Shown in pieces: positions 6,904 to 13,599 of a stretch of 13,599 nucleotides of DNA. Within the stretch, counting starts at the first letter, position 1. Every line of letters begins with the position of its first letter. Source of the DNA: JAGLSB01 sp023135955 (GTDB lineage: Bacteria; Bacteroidota; Bacteroidia; Bacteroidales; GCA-2748055); contig DAOVIO010000113.1 in NCBI GenBank assembly GCA_030673645.1, forward strand, positions 1 through 13,599, given 5' to 3'. Made by a program: the position numbers and the translations under genes. Under the pieces are notes generated by a model, which saw nothing but the letters and a program-made list of their open reading frames with translations, searched no databases and had not been told where the DNA came from.

Positions 6904-9813
6904 ATGCCTGGACCTAAAAAAGCCCTCCTTACTCTTGCCTTTACAATTGGCTTTCTCAATTCAGGTATAGCTCAATGGCAATTATTTAACACACAGCATC
7001 CTGTAGATAAATATATTGTTGGAATTCATATTAATAATGCAGCTGGTGAAATTGTTCCTTCAGATGGCTCAATAGATGTTAGCTCATTGGTTCAAAAAGC
7101 TATCGATTTTATGGAAGAGTCAGGTGGTGGTATTTTATATTTTCCTGCAGGGATATATAAATTTTCAGCCGGCTTAACTATTCACGAATCGGTAGGAATT
7201 CGAGGTGAGTTCACCATTCCCGGAACTGATAATATCTTTAATAATACCATTTTCCAAATCTTCGGAGGCAGGGATAATATAGACGCACCTCCATTCATAA
7301 TCGTAAAAGGAAGCTCTTCTGTCGATGGTATAGTATTCTGGTATCCCGGGCAATTAGCATCAGATATCAGACCCTATCCTCCAACATTACATATTCAAAC
7401 CGATGGAGGAAAACTCAAGCATTGCGCAAGTATCAGAAATATATTCCTTGTCAATAGCTATACTGGCATACAAGTTGGTCCGGAAAATATGGCCCTGCCA
7501 ATAATCAAAAATATTTATGGAAGTCCCTTGCATCTGGGATTATTTCTTGATAATTGCACGGATGTAAGCAGAGTATATGATCTTTATTTCAGTCCTGATT
7601 ATTGGGCCAACTCAGGACTTGATAATGCTCCCCCTGTAGATGGTATTCATAAAGATTATATTTATGAAAATGCAACAGGAATTGAGCTAAACAAAACCGA
7701 TAACGGTTACCAGGGTTTCTTTCATGTTAGTGGATATAATACCGGACTGCTTTTGACCAAATCACCTACTAACGGTGGAAGTGCAGGAGGATTGGCCTAT
7801 GGTTTGGATATAACCAAAGGGAAATACGGAATTAGAGCACAGGATAGTCATTTTGGCAGCTTTAATATCTCTGGAAGTACAATTCATGGCGATTCTGCGT
7901 CTATTTTAAGTGAAAATCATGCAGGAAGAATCCAATTTAACGATTGTCAATTTACTGGTGAAAATTATTCCCTTAAAGTTGAGGACAACGGAGGAGTACC
8001 AAATTCATATTTATCTTTTCAGAATTGTTATTTTGAATCTCCATTAGAATTTTCCGGCCAATGTCTCTCAGTATTTAACTCTGAATTTAATTCTGAATCT
8101 ACCCCTATTGTCTTAACTGATAATACCAGAAATGCAATCCTGCTCGATAATAACTTTAACTTCTCTAACGAGATAATAAATAATGCAAGTGATGAAGTCG
8201 AAATAGCCGATAATGATTATCCTTATATCGATCCTCCAAAATTTGAATACGAGCCTAATATTCGAAAATATCCTGAATCTAATGCACTTTTCATAGCAAC
8301 AGATTACTCCGGGGTAATTCCTAATGATGAAACAGATGACGCTCCAGGTATTCAAAACGCGATAAATTTTGCTTTTACCAGTGGAGGTGGAATTGTCTTT
8401 ATGCCACCTGGGGTATATAACTTTGACAGTGAAATAACCATAAAAGAAGGGGTTGAATTACGTGGCACACTTGACTTTCCTCATCATACCGGCATGCTCT
8501 CTGTTACTCCTGGTAATGGAACCCTTATATATGTAAATCACAATATAAATTCAAATTCAGGAGCAACCATTCAATTAGAGAATAATTCTGGTATCCGGGG
8601 ACTGGCTTTCCATTATCCAATACAAAGTCTCGCATCAGGAGTAGCCATAAAATATCCATGGCTAATTCGTTTTAAGGGTGATAATATATATGCTATCAAT
8701 GTTTTTGCTTCTAATCCTTATCAGTATCTGGATCTTTACACATTCCAATCTAACAACCATTATCTGGAAAATGTAATGGGAATACAACTCTCGAAAGCTA
8801 TTCAAATTGGTAGTGGTAGTGATAATGGAAAATTAAGGAATGTGCACTTTAATGGAACATTCTGGGGTCAGACAGCCTTTCCTAATGCTGGTGGTTTAGA
8901 CCTGGATGCATGGAACCTTAAGAATTCGGATGGATTTACTCTGGGAGATGTTTCAAATGAAGAAATGTTTCAGTGCTTTACCATAAATGTCAGGAATGGT
9001 TTATCATTAATTGATGGAGGCCCGAATGGAATAGCAGTTAATTTTGGTGTTGATAATTCTGAGAATGCTTTATACGCTGAGGCAAATAATGGGTTCAACT
9101 TTATTAGCACCTCACTTATTAACAAAGAATATGCAGAAATTGGAAGAATAATTGAATTTTCCGACTTAATGAAGGATACGATTGCAATTCATAACCTGCG
9201 TGTACTTGGCCAGCCCAAATACCTTGTTCAGCAAAAAGGAAAAGAATCGAAATTGATTTTAAATCAGGTCGCTTTCAGAACATCTGATCCAGACCAAATA
9301 ATTCAAATAGAAGATGGTAGCCTGGAACTAATTAATGCCGTTTATCGTAATCATACATGGGTAAATACTCAAACCAGCTCAAAGCCTGCAGTTATTTATG
9401 GAAACTTTTTCAGGGGTGATTTATCATTTTTAGGTGATACTTCTTCCATTTCGGATCAATATTTTACAAACCCCATGGATGCATACCCTGAAAAAAGCTT
9501 TATTTACAATAATTCCATCCCTGATTTAACTTCAATAAGGACCCCTGTTAGCCAGGTAGAAACAGAGGAAGATTTTAAGATCATCCGTGAAAATTATCAA
9601 TACTTCATTGATATCCAATTAAATGTTCCTGCAAATATCCAAATTGATTTATATGACATAATGGGGAAACTAATTATAAAGCAGCCTGCTCAGTATTTTC
9701 CTGAAGGTCATCAAAGAATATCTCTTCCTGATTGTGACATAAATTATCGTGGAATTTCGATTTTAAGATTACAGATCAATGATCGTGTGTTAAGTAGGAA
9801 AATTATCTTTTAA
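6904..9813 (+). CDS. Double right-handed beta-helix protein (pectate-lyase-3-like) with T9SS-like domain
   Basis: A 969-residue exported protein with a signal peptide at about residues 1-23 (cleavage near SGIAQ). Two similar segments, each typical of the start of a Pectate_lyase_3/GH55-like beta-helix, lie 420 residues apart. The first (about 55-105) contains V-Q-K-A-I-D-F then SGGGILYFPAGIY; the second (about 470-525) contains I-Q-N-A-I-N-F then SGGGIVFMPPGVY. Each leads into a long Asn/Gly-rich repetitive region, so I infer two parallel beta-helices, as in GH55 enzymes. The last 75 residues (LYDIMGKLI, then RKIIF at the end) look like a T9SS sorting domain. It is probably a polysaccharide lyase or glycoside hydrolase, but I cannot identify catalytic residues or a family; a binding protein is possible. 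It lies 41 nt after the esterase, closes the gene run and faces the regulator gene. Confidence 0.85.
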   Translation: MPGPKKALLTLAFTIGFLNSGIAQWQLFNTQHPVDKYIVGIHINNAAGEIVPSDGSIDVSSLVQKAIDFMEESGGGILYFPAGIYKFSAGLTIHESVGIRGEFTIPGTDNIFNNTIFQIFGGRDNIDAPPFIIVKGSSSVDGIVFWYPGQLASDIRPYPPTLHIQTDGGKLKHCASIRNIFLVNSYTGIQVGPENMALPIIKNIYGSPLHLGLFLDNCTDVSRVYDLYFSPDYWANSGLDNAPPVDGIHKDYIYENATGIELNKTDNGYQGFFHVSGYNTGLLLTKSPTNGGSAGGLAYGLDITKGKYGIRAQDSHFGSFNISGSTIHGDSASILSENHAGRIQFNDCQFTGENYSLKVEDNGGVPNSYLSFQNCYFESPLEFSGQCLSVFNSEFNSESTPIVLTDNTRNAILLDNNFNFSNEIINNASDEVEIADNDYPYIDPPKFEYEPNIRKYPESNALFIATDYSGVIPNDETDDAPGIQNAINFAFTSGGGIVFMPPGVYNFDSEITIKEGVELRGTLDFPHHTGMLSVTPGNGTLIYVNHNINSNSGATIQLENNSGIRGLAFHYPIQSLASGVAIKYPWLIRFKGDNIYAINVFASNPYQYLDLYTFQSNNHYLENVMGIQLSKAIQIGSGSDNGKLRNVHFNGTFWGQTAFPNAGGLDLDAWNLKNSDGFTLGDVSNEEMFQCFTINVRNGLSLIDGGPNGIAVNFGVDNSENALYAEANNGFNFISTSLINKEYAEIGRIIEFSDLMKDTIAIHNLRVLGQPKYLVQQKGKESKLILNQVAFRTSDPDQIIQIEDGSLELINAVYRNHTWVNTQTSSKPAVIYGNFFRGDLSFLGDTSSISDQYFTNPMDAYPEKSFIYNNSIPDLTSIRTPVSQVETEEDFKIIRENYQYFIDIQLNVPANIQIDLYDIMGKLIIKQPAQYFPEGHQRISLPDCDINYRGISILRLQINDRVLSRKIIF

Positions 9814-9855
9814 AGCATGAAGTCGCGGCTAATATATTCTCACTAGCCTCAAACT

Positions 9856-12408
9856 TTATTCGCGTATTTCCTTAAAGGATTTTGCGAAAACCTCATCATA
9901 AAGCTGCTTATATTCATCAAAGAATTTCTGATAAGTATTCTTTGCCATGCTATGCCTACCCATACTATATTGTGCTTTGCATTTTAAAATCATTGCATCC
10001 TCATTTACCTTATCAAAATTAGAAATACAGTCAGCAATCCGAATAATAAGCTCAGATTTCTCATTAATGTCTTGATTCTCAGCATAAGAAAGAAAGCTGT
10101 CAACTATTTTATCTCCAATATATGCCTTAAACTCATCCAGCCATTCATAATTTAAATTAAAAAGAAAGGATCCTTTTAAAGTGAAGTCTATTAATTCAGA
10201 AATAATTTTATCATTCAATTCTACTTGACATTTTATCACCTGGAGCACTCTTAAATAATCACTGTATATTATCGACTCATCAAAAATTACTTTCCAGTAG
10301 CTGGTTTTACGGCTTAATTCAATGCTATCTAGTTCGGATAACAATGTTTTCAGCTTCCCCATGTTTACTCCGAGGTTGTTTTTCCCATTTTGATAAGATT
10401 TATCAAACCAAATAATTTCAATAATTTTCTCAGATGATATTCCTTTATCGTCTTTTATAGTATTAAGAAATATCAACAAGAAAAGCTCTTTCAGCAAGGG
10501 AGTAAAATCCTTTGTGATATCCTCAGTATTTTTATTAAAAACCTGAAAGCCACCAAAAAAGTGAAAAGAATTTTTATTTATGTTTTCAGAGCCTTCATAA
10601 ATATTTTCACTGCTAAATTCACGCAAGGAATCAAATTTAGTATCCTTATTCTGAATTTCTTTGATTCTGGAACCAGTTTTTATCTTTACTTTTCTCAGAA
10701 TATAGAAAAAACCGGAAAATAAAATCAGGATAGCAAGAACCCAATACAAAATAGAAAAATTAAATTTCTCTTCTTCTTTAAAAACTTTAGACGGATTGGG
10801 AGGGGATTTAACAGAATATAGATTAATCCTGGTATTTTCATTCTCATCAGATAAAGTAGTAACCACATATAATTCATTCAAATCCTGAAAAAAATAGATA
10901 TCAGAATAGGAATGAATGTCATGAAAAAGATAGGGGATTGAATCGGCCAAATATTCAATACCCGGCTTATTCAAGTATCCCTTTATTAGTTGCAAATAGC
11001 TTTTGTATTTATATTCCTGAAAAATAAGGGTGTAAAAACTACGGTCAGAAGAATCAAAAACAATAGAGTTTGTAAAACTGAAATCCTCTTCAGGAATAGG
11101 AAGTTCTCTTATTTTTGTAAAACTCTTTTCTTTCACTGAGAAAGCTATCAAATCATAATAATGCTTGGGATTTAATATTTGTTTCTCAGAAGGACTTCCA
11201 AATCCCCCAATAATAAATACAGTGTCATTACCCCCCCCTGCAGCTGCCAAATACCGGGGGTTATAAAGCTCCTTAGAAATATAATCAAGTTCACTAAAAA
11301 CCTCCTTCTCAATGTCATATTCCCAAATATAATTTTTATAGGTATGCCTGCCATATCCACCAAAAAAGTATAATCTTTGATTCTCACTGTCCAAATACTT
11401 ATTATGATGCCAGTACTGAGTATAATTAGCTTGTTCAATATGATCCGGAGTAAAATGCTTTTCTTTAAAATCAAAGCTTGATACCATTTTACTATCTATA
11501 CTCCATATTAATATTGTGTTATCTTTTTTGTTATATACAGCCTGATTTCCTGCGTGAATTTTTGTTGGTAAATCATATATAATTGTATCGGTTGTCCTGT
11601 CTAAAACATTGAATATCAGCATTTTCTTATCCCCAATAAGATATAACAATGATTCATCCTGATTTACAGCAGTCAATGTATTTCCCTCAAGATCAAATTC
11701 ATCTACATTCAGCCAGTACTGATAGTTTGAATTTATCCAATTGGGATTCATTGCTCTCGCTTCCCATTTATTTATTCTGTCATAAGATATTTCTTTTGAC
11801 AAATCATTTAAGAGCCATTCATATTTAAGCTTATCCCTGCTAAACAATTGCACATTCTTAATGGCCATTGGAGGTACATCCGTAGAAATATTATGATCAT
11901 AATTGCATACCCCAAAAATAACTTTAACATTCTCCTTCTTCTTAAATTTTAAATTTTCAATGCTGTAGGTGGAATCAGAATTAATTAGCTGTAAGGAATT
12001 TTCCTTCAAATTAAATTTCACCTTAATATTGATCCATTGACCCAAATAGGAATCATCATCAAAATTAAAAGAAATATTGGGTGTGCTTCCATCATGAATT
12101 AAGCTAAAATTGTCATTCCGTTGATTTCGTGGACTGTAAACAAAATCAAAATTGGGAATATCATCGAAAAACACCCGAAATATATAACCATAAATGAATT
12201 TGTTTTTCGGTTCAATCAGAATATCAAAGGATAATTCAAAATCATCATTAAAAGTAAAAGCTCGGTTCGGATTAAGATTTAAACCGGTACGGGAATCCTT
12301 CGAAACTTCATGTCCCGAAAATTTCAAGCCATAATTCTGGCTGAAAATCTCAGGAAAGTTGAGAAAAACAATAATTAATAAAATCCAGATTTTGTTATTT
12401 GATCTCAT
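9856..12408 (-). CDS. Membrane-spanning LamG/Kelch sensor fused to a SARP-like DNA-binding domain
   Basis: An 850-residue protein. A signal peptide covers about residues 1-23 (WILLIIVFLNF, cleavage near FSQ). Residues about 27-195 resemble a LamG/concanavalin-like jelly roll. About 230-535 form a six-blade beta-propeller with Kelch features (LYFFGGYG, VFIIGGFG). One transmembrane helix spans about 552-571, followed by basic RKVKIK, placing the rest in the cytoplasm. Residues about 614-708 resemble the winged helix of SARP/OmpR-type regulators (FFGGFQVF, KELFLLIFL, GISSEKIIEIIWF, NNLGVNMGKLKTLL). The remainder to 850 is alpha-helical, BTAD/TPR-like. I infer a one-component regulator that senses glycan outside the inner membrane and binds DNA inside. 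There is no kinase or receiver domain, unlike hybrid two-component systems. It converges on the beta-helix gene and diverges from the fourth sulfatase. The topology is well supported; target genes and ligand are unproven. Confidence 0.87.
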   Translation of the reverse strand: MRSNNKIWILLIIVFLNFPEIFSQNYGLKFSGHEVSKDSRTGLNLNPNRAFTFNDDFELSFDILIEPKNKFIYGYIFRVFFDDIPNFDFVYSPRNQRNDNFSLIHDGSTPNISFNFDDDSYLGQWINIKVKFNLKENSLQLINSDSTYSIENLKFKKKENVKVIFGVCNYDHNISTDVPPMAIKNVQLFSRDKLKYEWLLNDLSKEISYDRINKWEARAMNPNWINSNYQYWLNVDEFDLEGNTLTAVNQDESLLYLIGDKKMLIFNVLDRTTDTIIYDLPTKIHAGNQAVYNKKDNTILIWSIDSKMVSSFDFKEKHFTPDHIEQANYTQYWHHNKYLDSENQRLYFFGGYGRHTYKNYIWEYDIEKEVFSELDYISKELYNPRYLAAAGGGNDTVFIIGGFGSPSEKQILNPKHYYDLIAFSVKEKSFTKIRELPIPEEDFSFTNSIVFDSSDRSFYTLIFQEYKYKSYLQLIKGYLNKPGIEYLADSIPYLFHDIHSYSDIYFFQDLNELYVVTTLSDENENTRINLYSVKSPPNPSKVFKEEEKFNFSILYWVLAILILFSGFFYILRKVKIKTGSRIKEIQNKDTKFDSLREFSSENIYEGSENINKNSFHFFGGFQVFNKNTEDITKDFTPLLKELFLLIFLNTIKDDKGISSEKIIEIIWFDKSYQNGKNNLGVNMGKLKTLLSELDSIELSRKTSYWKVIFDESIIYSDYLRVLQVIKCQVELNDKIISELIDFTLKGSFLFNLNYEWLDEFKAYIGDKIVDSFLSYAENQDINEKSELIIRIADCISNFDKVNEDAMILKCKAQYSMGRHSMAKNTYQKFFDEYKQLYDEVFAKSFKEIRE

Positions 12409-12457
12409 TCTAGACCCAAAAATTTCTTATCATACTTCAAGGAATAAATAATGAATA

Positions 12458-12465
12458 CAAAAATA
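12458..12465 (-). promoter_or_regulatory. Candidate promoter -7 box for the regulator gene
   Basis: Read on the minus strand, these bases are TATTTTTG, an exact match to the Bacteroidota primary-sigma -7 consensus TAnnTTTG. They lie about 50 nt upstream of the regulator start codon, giving a plausible leader of about 40 nt. No clear -33 TTTG is seen. Such a short AT-rich box can occur by chance. Confidence 0.45.
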
Positions 12466-12487
12466 TTAAGAATAAATTAATAAATAG

Positions 12488-12600
12488 TTATTGTGATAAA
12501 CTTAAATTAGGGCTAAGTTATGATTTAATTATAAATTAAAAATGAACATGCGCAATAACAAATTTCAATTATTTATTAATGTGATTATAACTTATTTAGG
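12488..12600. promoter_or_regulatory. Pair of imperfect direct repeats, candidate operator
   Basis: Two related segments, 12488-12511 and 12576-12600, lie in the same orientation, 88 bp apart start to start. Both contain TGTGAT and end in AGG. They align as TTATTGTGAT then AAACTTAAATTAGG, against TTAATGTGAT then TATAACTTATTTAGG, with small gaps. SARP-type regulators commonly bind direct repeats upstream of their targets, so these are candidate sites for the adjacent regulator. The region is AT-rich, so chance similarity remains possible. Confidence 0.35.
12524..12540. repeat. Perfect 7-bp-arm AT dyad in the divergent promoter region
   Basis: TTTAATT (12524-12530) and AATTAAA (12534-12540) are perfect inverted arms around the three bases ATA. 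The dyad lies between the two direct-repeat copies. It could be an operator, but it is made only of A and T in AT-rich DNA. Confidence 0.3.
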
Positions 12601-12696
12601 AAGTGTCAATATTGCTAGAAATTCAATTGATAAGAAATGAGATTCCTCTAAAACAACATAAATCTGAATACAATTAATAACTTAATCCATATCACA

Positions 12697-13599
12697 ATGA
12701 ATAATATAAAATCGAAATCTTCGACTTTCCCAATAATTTTGGGTTCAATAGTCCTTGCCGGTTCTTCCTGTGTAAATAACGAATCTGATAATACTAAAGA
12801 TCAGCCAAACGTAATTATTATTCTAGCCGATGATCTGGGGTATGGAGATATCTCATTGTATGGTCAGGACAGATATCAAACGGCCAATATCGACCAACTG
12901 GCAGAAGAGGGTGTAATGCTTACAGACTTTTATGTACCTACACCCTACTCTGCTCCTTCCCGTGCTACCTTATTAACAGGTCGATTCCCTTTACGACATG
13001 GTTTGACCAGAAATCCAGCTCCGGATGCAGGAATAGATAGTTTTGGAATTCCAGATACTGAGATTACTCTTGGACATATGTTTCAAGATGCCGGTTATAG
13101 CACTAAACTAATAGGAAAATGGCATCTTGGTCATTTGGAAGAATATTTTCCTGTCAAGCATGGTTTTGATGAATATTATGGCATTTTGTATTCTAACGAT
13201 ATGCGACCTGTTCAAATTGTTGAGAATATGGATACAGTCGAATATCCTGTAGATCAGAATCTCCTTACTCAAAAATACACAGCTAAGGCTATTGATTTTA
13301 TTCAGAAAAATAAAGATAATCCATTCTTCCTTGAACTTGCTCATGCCATGCCTCATAAACCTCTCGGTGCATCTGAAAATTTTTATACACCTGAAACTCC
13401 CGATGATCTGTATGACGATGTAATCCGAGAACTTGACTGGTCGACTGGAAGAATTATAGAAGAATTAAAAAATTTAAATATACTTGAAAATACAATTTTC
13501 ATTTTCATGTCTGACAATGGGCCGTGGTATGGAGGAAGTACAGGCGGGCTTAAAGGAATGAAAGCAAACACCTGGGAAGGAGGCACCAGGGTTCCATTC
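12697..13599 (+). CDS. Ser-type S1 sulfatase, probable lipoprotein (3' truncated)
   Basis: The frame is open from the ATG at 12697 to the window edge (301 codons), so the C-terminal part is missing. The N-terminus is a short hydrophobic signal (FPIILGSIVLAGSSC) with C25 as the likely lipidated residue. The lipobox is loose (G-S-S before Cys), but acidic residues follow within seven positions, as in Bacteroidota lipoproteins. Landmarks: D45-D46 in LADDLGYGD, active-site motif S85-A-P-S-R89 followed by TLLTG, K141 and H143 in GKWHLG, D273-N274 in MSDNGP, and K289 five residues before the E of WEGG. It is a Ser-type enzyme needing anSME. It differs from the other three sulfatases, so it may act on another position or sugar. 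It is divergent from the regulator gene with 288 bp between, a natural regulatory target. Whether it is surface-exposed or periplasm-facing is not determined. Confidence 0.93.
   Translation, partial: MNNIKSKSSTFPIILGSIVLAGSSCVNNESDNTKDQPNVIIILADDLGYGDISLYGQDRYQTANIDQLAEEGVMLTDFYVPTPYSAPSRATLLTGRFPLRHGLTRNPAPDAGIDSFGIPDTEITLGHMFQDAGYSTKLIGKWHLGHLEEYFPVKHGFDEYYGILYSNDMRPVQIVENMDTVEYPVDQNLLTQKYTAKAIDFIQKNKDNPFFLELAHAMPHKPLGASENFYTPETPDDLYDDVIRELDWSTGRIIEELKNLNILENTIFIFMSDNGPWYGGSTGGLKGMKANTWEGGTRVPF

Noticed and set aside
9827..9848. Possible terminator: GGCTA (9827-9831) and TAGCC (9844-9848) between the convergent genes
   Set aside because: The stem is only 5 bp with a 12-nt loop and no T-run, so it cannot be distinguished from chance.
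11172..11474. A 100-codon minus-strand frame within the regulator gene, and a smaller one on the opposite strand (11179-11373)
   Set aside because: Both overlap the Kelch-propeller coding region, whose own frame shows clear repeat motifs.
9856..12408. Reading the minus-strand gene as a hybrid two-component sensor or as a plain Kelch/galactose-oxidase-like enzyme
   Set aside because: No histidine-kinase, receiver or AraC-type region is visible after the TM helix, and the cytoplasmic part resembles a SARP winged helix, which a simple enzyme would not have.

Overview
The window is AT-rich DNA that reads as a Bacteroidota chromosome, probably from a marine or otherwise polysaccharide-degrading lineage. 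The grounds are C-terminal sorting domains of the type IX secretion system (T9SS) on three proteins, a Bacteroidota-style promoter box (TAnnTTTG), no obvious Shine-Dalgarno sequences, and a dense cluster of family S1 sulfatases. No SusC/SusD pair, RNA gene, transposase or CRISPR array is visible.

Layout. Positions 1-9813 hold five plus-strand genes in operon-like order: a multidomain sulfatase cut by the left edge, a single-domain paralogous sulfatase, a GC-rich palindrome, a Cys-type sulfatase, an alpha/beta-hydrolase esterase overlapping it by 4 nt, and a large double beta-helix protein. On the minus strand, 9856-12408 encodes an unusual membrane-spanning regulator: signal peptide, LamG-like domain, Kelch-like beta-propeller, one transmembrane helix, then a cytoplasmic SARP-like winged helix with a helical C-terminus. 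A 288-bp divergent intergenic region carrying repeats separates it from a fourth sulfatase, a probable lipoprotein cut by the right edge.

How the genes may work together (inference). The four sulfatases, the esterase and the beta-helix protein would strip sulfate and acyl groups from, and bind or cleave, a sulfated and probably acetylated polysaccharide. They appear to be spread over several compartments: T9SS-exported (sulfatases 1 and 3, beta-helix protein), periplasmic (sulfatase 2, esterase) and lipid-anchored (sulfatase 4). The Kelch/SARP protein looks like a one-component trans-envelope sensor that could control the locus without a histidine kinase. It is the most unusual element here, together with a calcium-type beta/gamma-crystallin domain embedded in sulfatase 1. 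The polysaccharide cannot be identified from sequence alone.
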